A DNA stretch of 8,526 bases, from the NCBI GenBank assembly GCA_947483345.1, contig CANKNL010000122.1:1-8526 (forward strand), written 5' to 3'. Below, one piece after another: positions 1-6,900 of this stretch. A program made the translations under genes and the position numbers. Within the stretch, counting starts at the first letter, position 1; the number at the start of each line of letters is the position of its first letter. This DNA is from Chitinophagaceae bacterium. Lineage in GTDB: Bacteria; Bacteroidota; Bacteroidia; Chitinophagales; Chitinophagaceae. The notes beneath the pieces are model-generated. The model saw nothing but the letters and a program-made list of their open reading frames with translations, ran no database searches and was not told the origin of the DNA.

Positions 1-66
1 ATCGGCAAGGGTACTTTTGCCGTGGTCAATATGAGCAATGATGCAAAAATTTCTGATATTCTTCAT
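1..66 (-). CDS. lepA: Elongation factor 4 (LepA), N-terminal fragment cut by the window edge
   Basis: Reading the minus strand from the ATG at 66-64 gives 22 codons that begin MKNIRNFCIIAHIDHGKSTL. The G1/P-loop GTP-binding motif AHIDHGKS is complete. The start MKNIRNF with AHIDHGKST is typical of LepA (EF4), the ribosome-associated GTPase that acts on elongating or stalled ribosomes in the cytoplasm. The related GTPase TypA/BipA normally has AHVDHGKTT, so LepA fits better. Only the start of the G domain is visible; the rest lies beyond base 1. The gene is divergent from the repeat-protein gene at 296, and an exact TAnnTTTG box lies about 30 bases upstream of the start. Identification is confident despite the short length because this stretch is highly conserved. 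Confidence 0.93.
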   Translation of the reverse strand, partial: MKNIRNFCIIAHIDHGKSTLAD

Positions 67-94
67 GTACTAACTATCCTCTTTTTTAGAGCTG

Positions 95-124
95 CAAAAG
101 TAGTTTAAAATGGCGGATTTTGAA
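95..124 (-). promoter_or_regulatory. Candidate lepA promoter (Bacteroidota sigma type)
   Basis: On the minus strand the box TACTTTTG (102-95) matches the Bacteroidota -7 consensus TAnnTTTG exactly. Nineteen bases further upstream is TTC (124-122), a 2/3 match to the -33 element TTG. The implied transcript start would lie about 20 bases before the lepA ATG. This is a pattern match only. Confidence 0.5.
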
Positions 125-160
125 CAGTGGATTGGAACATGGATTATACAGATTTGCATG

Positions 161-187
161 AGTGACATCTTTTGAAAAGATGTCATC
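161..187. repeat. Palindromic repeat module A, copy 1 (slightly degenerate)
   Basis: The perfect core is TGACATCTTTT, G, then its reverse complement (163-185). It matches the two longer copies at 3218-3250 and 3848-3880, but one base is missing on the left flank (GAGTGACA against GAGATGACA), which shortens the perfect stem to 11 bp. It lies in the divergent gap between lepA and the repeat-protein gene, so termination is not an obvious role for this copy. Confidence 0.8.
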
Positions 188-203
188 TTTCTTAAAATAA
201 TCT

Positions 204-227
204 CAACGTCTCCGGCATGGGACGTTG
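204..227. repeat. REP-like hairpin module B, copy 1
   Basis: CAACGTC (204-210) pairs with GACGTTG (221-227). Inside are a bulged T (211) and a short inner stem CCG/TGG around GCA. The sequence matches the copies at 3260-3285 and 7823-7848, except that three bases (AGC) are missing on the left side and one inner C is T. It sits 16 bases after module A copy 1, the same A-then-B order seen at 3218-3285. Confidence 0.8.
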
Positions 228-295
228 CTGAGAAATTTAATATGATAAAATGAAATACTTAAGTATAAGTACGTATATTTAGTAAATTTATTTTT

Positions 296-1495
296 TTGAA
301 GACCCTATTTTTTGTTTTACCCTTTGTCATGCTAATGAATTCTGCATCCGGCCAATACAGTGGTGGCAGCGGACAGGGTATCAATTCTAATTCAGTTTCT
401 GCTATAAATCTTACTGTTAATAATTCCATGTTTTCGGGTGGTACAGATGATGGCCATTCTGCCAGTACAGCGCTTGCCACCTCACTTATTATTTCCAATT
501 CGCCATACAGTGGTGGCAGTGATGATGGTTGTAGTTCAGTTACGGCAATCAATACATTACTTACAACTAATTCTAATTATTCAGGCGGTGCCGATGACGG
601 CATTAGTACTGTTACAGCATTGCTTCCCCTTACAGCTAACAGCATGTTTACAGGCGGAACCGACGATGGCTTTAACCTGTCTACTGCCACAGGCTTAGTT
701 TTGGGAGCAGCCACAATATATGCTGGTGGTGCCGATGACGGATCATCGGTAACTACGCAACCGGCCATCGATCTTACTGTTGCTACCATGTATGCAGGTG
801 GTAATGATGATGGGATAAGTGTTATTACAGTTACTGCACTCAATTTTACGGTATCGGGCATGTTTAGCGGTGGTAGTGATGATGGATTCAGTTCATTTAC
901 TACCGGCCCAATACTGATTACATTGCCCCTAACCTGGTTAAATTTTACGGTTACGGGTAATGGCGAAAATGCTTTATTGTATTGGAAGGTAAGTCAAGAG
1001 CAAAACAATGCGGGCTATGATATTGAACGCAGCTATGATGGCACACATTTTGTAAAAATTGGTTTTGTACGGGCTTTCAACAGTGGCAGTTCTATTCGTG
1101 AATATAATTATACCGATGTAAGTCCGGCAGGCTTCTGCCCTTCTGTAAATTGTAAAGAAGTTTTTTACCGCCTTGTACAAAAAGATATAGACCATCTTCA
1201 TTATACTTATTCACCTGTAAGAAAATTAAAACTGAATACCAGTTTACCAACAGCCAGTGTTTATCCAAATCCTGCAACAGAGCAGCTTAATATTCGCATT
1301 TATCCGGTAAATGGAATCAATCCATTATTTGATGTGTTACTTTACAACAATGCAGGTGCAATTGTTTTTAAAAGCAGTAAACTTAGTACCAGCCTGTACC
1401 AATTAAATGTACATGAATACCCTTCGGGCATTTATTACCTGAAATTAATTATAAACGAACAAATTTATTCTTACCAAATTTCAATTTTACATTAA
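296..1495 (+). CDS. T9SS-secreted protein with eight GGxDDG repeats
   Basis: This is a 399-residue exported protein of unknown function. Residues 1-20 form a signal peptide (MKTLFFVLPFVMLMNSASG, then Q). Residues 21-212 hold eight units of 23-25 residues, each opening with [YF][ST/A]GGxDDG; the first unit has SGQG instead of DDG. Residues 213-311 form an FN3-like module (LNFTV, LLYWKVSQEQNNAGYDIERS, YRLVQKDID, YSPV). Residues 318-399 are a T9SS type A sorting domain (VYPNPATEQ, LLYNNAGAIV, PSGIYYLKL). The start is TTG at 296: the frame is closed by TAA at 266-268, no ATG lies in between, and starting at ATG 329 would remove the charged end and most of the hydrophobic core of the signal peptide. 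The SUMF1-fold gene follows after 13 bases and is probably co-transcribed. Acidic Gly-rich loops might bind calcium, but this is inference. Export is well supported; function is not recognised. Confidence 0.88.
   Translation: MKTLFFVLPFVMLMNSASGQYSGGSGQGINSNSVSAINLTVNNSMFSGGTDDGHSASTALATSLIISNSPYSGGSDDGCSSVTAINTLLTTNSNYSGGADDGISTVTALLPLTANSMFTGGTDDGFNLSTATGLVLGAATIYAGGADDGSSVTTQPAIDLTVATMYAGGNDDGISVITVTALNFTVSGMFSGGSDDGFSSFTTGPILITLPLTWLNFTVTGNGENALLYWKVSQEQNNAGYDIERSYDGTHFVKIGFVRAFNSGSSIREYNYTDVSPAGFCPSVNCKEVFYRLVQKDIDHLHYTYSPVRKLKLNTSLPTASVYPNPATEQLNIRIYPVNGINPLFDVLLYNNAGAIVFKSSKLSTSLYQLNVHEYPSGIYYLKLIINEQIYSYQISILH
356..931 (+). repeat. Eight in-frame approx. 24-codon tandem repeats (GGxDDG units)
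   Basis: Units begin at residues 21, 46, 71, 95, 118, 142, 166 and 190 of the host protein, with spacings of 25, 25, 24, 23, 24, 24 and 24. The motif is aromatic residue, S/A/T, G, G, x, D, D, G, followed by a Ser/Thr/hydrophobic stretch. Codons differ between units (for example GGT GGC AGT GAT GAT GGT against GGC GGA ACC GAC GAT GGC). The array is therefore old and kept at the protein level rather than newly expanded. The regular period would suit a beta-solenoid coil per unit, which is inference. Confidence 0.9.
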
Positions 1496-1508
1496 AAATT
1501 AACAACTC

Positions 1509-3047
1509 ATGAAAAGATCATTATCCATTTGTATAATCTTAGTTTGCTTATCCTTTGGTATAGCCCGGGGGAATGGCATTGTGTTGTCAAATATTACATC
1601 TGTAAACGGAGCAGGCTTTGTGCAGCTTCAATTTGATCTCACATGGAACAATTCCTGGTTCAACGCCATTAACCGTGATGCTGCCTGGGTATTTTTTAAA
1701 TTTAAAGATAATGACGGCACCTGGCATCATCTTAATCTTACTAATGCTAATAATGTAATTTCAGCCGATTTTACCATCCAGGTGCCAACTGATTTAACGG
1801 GAGCATTTATATACCGTAATACCGGATTAGGTAATAACAGCATTTTGGGAGTACAATTGGGCGTAACCAATTTACCAGGTAGCTTTGATGTAAAAGGGTT
1901 TGCCATTGAAATGGTGCAGTTACCAATGGATGATACTTATAATGTTGGAGATGGTCAGGCGACTAATTTTTATCGTAACGGATCTACAGTTGCACCTTTC
2001 CTTGTTAATGCCAATACAATTACAATGGGTACTACAGCCGGCCTATTAAATGACCCCGTGGGAAATGGCACATTAGCCACAGGCTTTCCTATTGGGTACA
2101 ATATAGCAGGGGCTTCTTTAAATTTATACATGATGAAGCATGAGCTATCTCAGGCTGCTTATCGTGATTTTTTAAATACGCTTACCTATACACAACAAGT
2201 TAGCAGAACTGCGGTATTACCTAATCTGGCAGCCGGAACATTGGCAATTGGTACAGTTTTAACATACCGAAACGGAATTAAGATTTCAACCTCTGGAGTT
2301 GCAAGCACTACACCGGCAGTTTATGGCTGCGACCTTAATAATAATGCTGTTTATAATGAAACAACGGATGGAGAGTGGGTGGCTTGTAATTTTTTAACCT
2401 ATATGGATTTGGCAGCTTTTCTTGATTGGGCTGCATTGCGGCCAATGACTGAATTGGAATTTGAAAAATCTTGCAGGGGGCCTTTATCTGCAGTAGCAGC
2501 AGAATATGCGGCAGGCACTGCTGCTTCTGCAACTTCTGTATTTGGGCAAAATAATTGGGGCGCTGCAAATGAAAGTTACACTTATTCGGGTTCAGTTTTA
2601 AATGCAAATATTACGCATAATGCTGCATCAGGTAGCAGAATAACCCGGGTTGGTATTCATGCCACTGCCAGTGCCACACGTATTTCTGCCGGTGCCGGTT
2701 ACTACGGGGCATTAGACTTATCGGGAAACATTCAAGAATATTGTGTAATTACCGGAAATGCTGCAGGCAGAAGTTTTACAGGTATAAATGGCAATGGTGA
2801 TTTGAACAGTGCTGGCGATGCAGATGTAAATTATTGGCCTGGCATTAATGGTAACATAGCTGTTATTGCGGCTAATACTGCTTATGGTGGTACAACCGGT
2901 GTAACAGGTGCTGCTGGTATTTTTACACGTGGCGGTGGAACAGGATGGGTTCCTGTAAATGCCCAAACAAGTACCCGGAATGATACACCCGCAACTACCT
3001 CAGTAAGAACGACCCAAACAGGTGGACGGGGAGTAAAGAATTGGTAA
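1509..3047 (+). CDS. Secreted FGE-sulfatase/SUMF1-fold protein lacking the catalytic cysteine pair
   Basis: This is a 512-residue protein with a signal peptide (MKRSLSICIILVCLSFGIA). Residues 22-130 form a beta-rich N-terminal domain (LTWNNSWFNAINRDAAWVFF). Residues 131-512 carry the landmarks of the formylglycine-generating-enzyme fold: FAIEMVQLP near 131, YMMKHELSQAAYRDFLNTL (207-225), LDWAALRPMTELEFEKSCRG (305-324), GALDLSGNIQEYC (400-412), TRGGGTGW (473-480) and a final TGGRGVKNW. Catalytic FGE proteins have a copper-binding Cys pair after the RGG segment. Here the only mature cysteines are at 274, 293, 322 and 412, and none follows RGG, so formylglycine synthesis is unlikely; a structural or ligand-binding role is more plausible. 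There is no T9SS sorting domain, so the protein is probably periplasmic or exported by another route. It starts 13 bases after the repeat protein and is followed by a strong terminator, which defines a two-gene unit. Confidence 0.85.
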   Translation: MKRSLSICIILVCLSFGIARGNGIVLSNITSVNGAGFVQLQFDLTWNNSWFNAINRDAAWVFFKFKDNDGTWHHLNLTNANNVISADFTIQVPTDLTGAFIYRNTGLGNNSILGVQLGVTNLPGSFDVKGFAIEMVQLPMDDTYNVGDGQATNFYRNGSTVAPFLVNANTITMGTTAGLLNDPVGNGTLATGFPIGYNIAGASLNLYMMKHELSQAAYRDFLNTLTYTQQVSRTAVLPNLAAGTLAIGTVLTYRNGIKISTSGVASTTPAVYGCDLNNNAVYNETTDGEWVACNFLTYMDLAAFLDWAALRPMTELEFEKSCRGPLSAVAAEYAAGTAASATSVFGQNNWGAANESYTYSGSVLNANITHNAASGSRITRVGIHATASATRISAGAGYYGALDLSGNIQEYCVITGNAAGRSFTGINGNGDLNSAGDADVNYWPGINGNIAVIAANTAYGGTTGVTGAAGIFTRGGGTGWVPVNAQTSTRNDTPATTSVRTTQTGGRGVKNW

Positions 3048-3071
3048 TTTTAATTACTTAATAAATATTGC

Positions 3072-3104
3072 AGAGGCTGCCTTAAAAGGCAGCCTCTTTT
3101 TTTT
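3072..3104 (+). terminator. Rho-independent terminator of the two-gene unit
   Basis: AGAGGCTGCC (3072-3081) pairs perfectly with GGCAGCCTCT (3088-3097) around the loop TTAAAA, and eight T residues run from 3097 to 3104. It starts 25 bases after the stop codon of the SUMF1-fold gene. This is a textbook intrinsic terminator shape and differs in sequence from the palindromic repeats nearby. Confidence 0.92.
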
Positions 3105-3108
3105 CCCA

Positions 3109-3134
3109 GCAACGTCTCCTGCACTGGAAGTTGC
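3109..3134. repeat. REP-like hairpin module B, copy 2 (degenerate)
   Basis: GCAACGTC (3109-3116) faces GAAGTTGC (3127-3134). One base of the right arm is changed (A for C), so the stem has one mismatch, and the inner CCG/CGG is also altered. The preceding bases TTTCCCA match those before copy 4 at 7823. Module C follows 21 bases later, giving a B-C pair. Confidence 0.75.
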
Positions 3135-3155
3135 GTAATTCCTTTTATAAAATAC

Positions 3156-3198
3156 GCAACGTCCTCAGCCAACACACAAGTCAGGGGAGAGACGTTGC
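3156..3198. repeat. REP-like hairpin module C, copy 1 (inverted relative of B)
   Basis: GCAACGTC (3156-3163) pairs perfectly with GACGTTGC (3191-3198). Inner CTC (3164-3166) pairs with GAG (3187-3189), leaving A3190 bulged. Read on the minus strand it begins AGCAACGTCTC, the same head and bulged T as module B on the plus strand, so B and C form an inverted pair. The trailing TATGAAGCAA is shared with other copies. Confidence 0.82.
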
Positions 3199-3217
3199 TA
3201 TGAAGCAATTTTGGGCC

Positions 3218-3250
3218 AGAGATGACATCTTTTGAAAAGATGTCATCTCT
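3218..3250. repeat. Palindromic repeat module A, copy 2 (perfect 16-bp arms)
   Basis: AGAGATGACATCTTTT, a single G, and the exact reverse complement span 33 bases. The stem is followed by a run of six T ending at 3255, so in the plus direction it could act as a second, backup terminator for the upstream unit. Each arm contains the smaller near-palindrome GATG-A-CATC. Confidence 0.92.
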
Positions 3251-3259
3251 TTTTTCTCA

Positions 3260-3285
3260 GCAACGTCTCCGGCACGGGACGTTGC
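3260..3285. repeat. REP-like hairpin module B, copy 3 (intact)
   Basis: GCAACGTC (3260-3267) pairs with GACGTTGC (3278-3285). T3268 is bulged, and CCG/CGG closes a GCA loop. The 26 bases are identical to the copy at 7823-7848. It follows module A copy 2 by nine bases. Confidence 0.9.
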
Positions 3286-3324
3286 GAAGAAGCAAACATT
3301 AACCGGCTTTATCGATTATGTAAT

Positions 3325-3340
3325 ACCTATCTGGATAGGT
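3325..3340. promoter_or_regulatory. Small inverted repeat upstream of the SnoaL-like gene (possible operator)
   Basis: ACCTATC (3325-3331) and GATAGGT (3334-3340) form a 7-bp inverted repeat separated by two bases, just upstream of the candidate promoter at 3352. A few T residues follow, so a weak hairpin terminator is an alternative. A similar half-site occurs at 7757-7772. No regulator is identifiable. Confidence 0.35.
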
Positions 3341-3351
3341 TTTTAAACAAT

Positions 3352-3379
3352 TTGTTTTACTAATTTTTTACTAATTTAG
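3352..3379 (+). promoter_or_regulatory. Candidate promoter of the SnoaL-like gene
   Basis: TTG (3352-3354), a 17-base spacer, and TAATTTAG (3372-3379) match the Bacteroidota TTG/TAnnTTTG pattern with one mismatch in the -7 box. The gene start at 3413 is 33 bases further on. This is a pattern match only, in AT-rich sequence where chance hits are common. Confidence 0.4.
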
Positions 3380-3412
3380 AATTGAACAAAATAAAAAAGT
3401 ATTTTAAGAATT

Positions 3413-3826
3413 ATGAAAAACGAAATGATATTAAGGGAGTTTATACAAAAAGTATGGAATGAAAAAGATTTTAATTCAGTAGCAGACTTTGTAGATGATT
3501 TCTATACCATTCATCTTGACAGTGGCGATCCCTGGGAAGGTAAAACCCTGAACCATGAAGAATTTAAAATACGCCTTCATTTTTCATTTGATTCTTTTCC
3601 GGATATGCATTTTGCCATACAAACAGCCATCGCAGATGGAAACTATGTGGCCATCACCTGGTTACTAACGGGCACAAACCTCGGAAAGATCGGTGCGTTC
3701 CCCGCCACCGGCAAATCAATAAAAACTTTTGGAACAACCATTTACTATTTCAGTAACGGAAAGCTATGCGGACATAGCCAGGTATTTGACCGCAGCACCG
3801 TAATAAAACAATTGGGATTTTCATAA
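3413..3826 (+). CDS. SnoaL-like / ester-cyclase-type NTF2-fold protein
   Basis: This 137-residue protein has no signal peptide and is probably cytoplasmic. It has the layout of the SnoaL-like polyketide-cyclase/ester-cyclase family: an N-terminal helix (IQKVWNEKDFNSVADFV), a tryptophan-glycine turn (DPWEGKTLNHEEFK, 39-52), the family signature FPDMHFAIQTAIADGNYVAI (62-81), GTNLGKIGAFPATGKSIKTF (87-106), a strand YYFSNGKLCGHSQVFD, and a C-terminal QLGF. Length is normal for the family. Family members range from true cyclases to stress or detoxification proteins of unknown substrate, so no reaction can be named. It is flanked by repeat clusters, faces a convergent gene, and has its own candidate promoter, so it is probably monocistronic. 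ATG at 3413 is the only sensible start. Confidence 0.88.
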   Translation: MKNEMILREFIQKVWNEKDFNSVADFVDDFYTIHLDSGDPWEGKTLNHEEFKIRLHFSFDSFPDMHFAIQTAIADGNYVAITWLLTGTNLGKIGAFPATGKSIKTFGTTIYYFSNGKLCGHSQVFDRSTVIKQLGFS

Positions 3827-3847
3827 AGATTGAGCCAACATTAAGAA

Positions 3848-3880
3848 AGAGATGACATCTTTTGAAAAGATGTCATCTCT
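3848..3880. repeat. Palindromic repeat module A, copy 3 (perfect 16-bp arms)
   Basis: The 33 bases are identical to copy 2 at 3218-3250. The copy lies 22 bases after the stop of the SnoaL-like gene and before the 3' end of the convergent gene, so the symmetrical stem could serve as a bidirectional transcription barrier. Neither side has a strong T run, so this is only a possibility. Confidence 0.92.
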
Positions 3881-3905
3881 CATAATAATTCCTTTCATAA
3901 AATAC

Positions 3906-3948
3906 GCAACGTCCTCACCATACGCACAAACCTGATGAGAGACGTTGC
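3906..3948. repeat. REP-like hairpin module C, copy 2
   Basis: GCAACGTC (3906-3913) pairs with GACGTTGC (3941-3948). Inner CTCA/TGAG continues the stem past a bulged A at 3940. The lead-in from 3886 matches 3136-3167 at 31 of 32 bases, yet module B, which precedes that stretch at 3109, is absent here. It ends 15 bases before the stop of the convergent gene. Confidence 0.85.
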
Positions 3949-3963
3949 TATGAAGTAAAAAGA

Positions 3964-6900
3964 TCAACCCTTTACCAATTTTTTTATGGTTGTACCGCTA
4001 TTGGTAATTATTTTAAAAATATAAATACCCTGTGGAAGTTTATTATTAAAAATTATTTTATTGCCTATTATAGTAGCTGATTGACTTACTATTTTACCAT
4101 TTAAATCGTAAACGATTATATTTTTTATAATTTCTTTTGAATAAACAAATACAAAATCTGTAAAGGGATCGGGGCCAATTGTAATTGTATGGACTGATTT
4201 ATTTAAAGCAATTTTTGCCACATCGCTATATTGTATCTTACCGGTGCGATCAGTTATTCTTAACCTGTAATAGGCATAAGCAGCAGTACCTGCAAAGGGT
4301 ATTATGTTTTTATCGGTGTAATTATAACTGTTTAGCGTACTATTTTTAGCAGGCAATGATATAACCGGCACAAATGCGGTACCACTGAAGCTTCTTTCTA
4401 CTATATACGAATTTATATCAACTTCATTTTCGGTACGCCAATTCAGTACAGCGTCTTCATCATTTCGTTTGGCTGTAAATTGTAAAAGCTTTAGGGCCAG
4501 CGTTACATTAAAGGGGCCAACAATTTCAAAATCATCAATCGCCACACCGGCAGCATTGGTATTGATATCAGATTTAAACCTAAAGCGAAATGCCACACTT
4601 CGGTTACCTGCTAAAAGCGATGCTTCTGTTGTATTGGAATATAAGATATAAGAAGCGCCGGCCGAACCAGAGAACATGGCTTCATTTGCCGGAAATATAC
4701 CACTATTGCTGTTATTGGCATTATTATACCACCCGGCTGCAACACTTGTACCTAATGGATTCCAGCTTCTTCCCGAATCCAGAGTGTATTCAATTCTAAA
4801 GCCATCAAAGCCGGTTTCTGTAACAAATTTTGATCTGAATCTTAATAAATAGGCCCCTGCTGAACTAAAATTAAAATTAGGCGACAAAAGACTGGCTTCC
4901 TCATTATCAGCATAAGTGCTGGCGGCCAATCCGGTAACCCAGGCAAAAGATCCGCTAAATGTTGAGCTTTTTCCAACGATAACAGAATTACCACGCTGCC
5001 AGGGAGTTCCCGCTATATTTTCGGCGCCAAAATCAAGTGGATTAGTATCAAAATTACCTCCTGATGCGGGCGTGTAAGGTGTGCCACGGTTTGGCAATAT
5101 TTGCAAATACAGATTTTTGGTTATGGTAGATGCTCCACTGTTGATAGTAAGTGTAACACTATATTGTCCGGCTGCCGAATACACATGAGCCGGATTTTCG
5201 GTAGTAGATGTGCCCGCATCGCCAAAGTTCCAACTCCACGATGTGCCCTTATAAGAATTGCTGGTAAAATTAATTGGAACGCCAATATAACTGATGACTT
5301 TATCTGCAGAGAATAACGCTGTTGGATTGGTAAAAATATCTGAATAAAATAACCCACGTCCATGCGTAGCTGCAGTAATCAGTTTATCAGATATTCGCAA
5401 TTGCAGCATATCAACCCGTACATTAGCAAGGCCTGAATTACTGGCTCCCCATACGGTTGCACCACCGCTTAAATTATCGGTACTCCATACACCCAGTTCG
5501 GTTGCAATAACGACCTGGCTGCTGTTATTTGGATTAAATAAGGCCCAGCGTACAGGCATATCAGGTAGGTTACCTTCTACGCTAGTCCAATTAACCCCGC
5601 CATCTATAGTTTCCCAAATACTGTTAACGCCATAATTACTATACATGGCCAGTAAATGATTATCATTGCCTGTTTGCACTTCAATGCAGTTTAAATAGCC
5701 GGCCGGTAAACCCGTACTGATATTGGTTACAGTAGGTGTTACGGTGTGGGCATTGTCTACCCTAAACACATCCCCATTGGCTCCAAAAAATACCCGGTTG
5801 GACGTATTGGGTGAAACCTTTAGGGCAGTAACGACACCCCCAAAAGTTGCAACGTTAACTGTTGTGAAGGCATTGCCTGTTTGTGGATTAGTCCAAACTT
5901 TATAATTATTATTGGTATTACATACATACATCCGGTTGTTTAAATCATCATAATCAGTTGGATTAATAAACTGCCCTCCCGCTGTTGTTACATTTGTCCA
6001 GGTACTACCCCCATCTGCCGAGCGGTAATAATCATTATATACATAGGAAGTAAACTGGTATTGGGGTTGATCCTGATCAATATGTGTAAAGGCACCATCC
6101 CCGCCCGTTACCTGAATGGTATTTTGCACTACCCCCTGATTAAATTGATGTGAGCCATTATCCTGTGCTCCAGCCAGGTAATAATTGGTAAGAGCGGTGG
6201 GGTGCATCGCACAGGAATAAAACTGTGCAGTAATATAATTGGTCCCTTTATCTACCAAGGTGGGTGTTACAGCATTGGCATTAGCCGTTCGGTAAATACC
6301 CCCATCATTACTGAAATAAGCAACAGATGAACTGCCGGTTTTAAATAAAATAAAATGTTGGTCTGCATGCGTATACTGAAATCCAAACCCGCCATACCAA
6401 TGGCTTACCTGCGACCAGGTACCCGCACCGTCGGTTGATTTAAAGATATCGACACCGCCAACAAATACCACATCTCTGTTATTGGGATCAGCTGCAATGG
6501 TCAGATCATACCAGGCCTGTCCTCTCGAAAAATCAGTAGCAGTGATACCCGGATCAGCATCTGCAGGTTCTGTTCGCGACACCCAGGTAGTGCCTCCGTT
6601 AACGGAGCGGATAATACCCGCTACCACATTCACATCTTCAATTAATGCATACACATAACTGGCATCATTAGGTGCACAGGCCAGCTCTATTCTAGTTGCA
6701 GTAATGGGTAAGGTTTGAGCAGCGGCAAAGTTTACCCCGGCATTAACCGATTTATGAATGGATCCCTGTAGTGTTGCATAAATATCACCATTGACTGCGA
6801 TATCAACATCATAACTTAAATTGCTATTGGCGCCTGTAATACCCAACCCCGTACCCAACACTTTTGTCCATGTAGTTCCCCCATTTGCTGAACGCTGTAA

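Larger units (their letters stand above)
3048..3412. other. 365-base gap filled with terminator and palindromic repeats
   Basis: This gap holds, in order, the intrinsic terminator, module B copy 2, module C copy 1, module A copy 2, module B copy 3, a small inverted repeat and a candidate promoter for the next gene. I see no coding region here. It is the densest repeat cluster in the window. Confidence 0.8.

Noticed and set aside
1..66. TypA/BipA GTPase
   Set aside because: That family normally reads AHVDHGKTT; the AHIDHGKST seen here, with MKNIRNF, is the LepA pattern.
161..227. Intrinsic terminator for lepA or the repeat protein
   Set aside because: This gap lies between two divergent gene starts, so no transcript from the flanking genes ends here.
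259..861. Minus-strand open frames opposite the GGxDDG array (259-552 and 577-861)
   Set aside because: They are mirror images of the repeat units on the other strand (PSSVPPENM/PSSAPPAY type peptides) and have no export signal, domain or own spacing. They arise from the repeat composition.
356..931. RTX (GGxGxDxxx) calcium-binding repeats
   Set aside because: The period is about 24 residues rather than 9, and the motif is GGxDDG. Secretion is by T9SS signals, not type I.
2335..2966. Minus-strand open frames inside the SUMF1-fold gene
   Set aside because: Composition-biased translations with no recognisable motif, fully inside a well-supported gene.
3109..3948. CRISPR array
   Set aside because: The repeats are different hairpin modules with irregular spacing and no unique equal-length spacers, and there are no cas genes.
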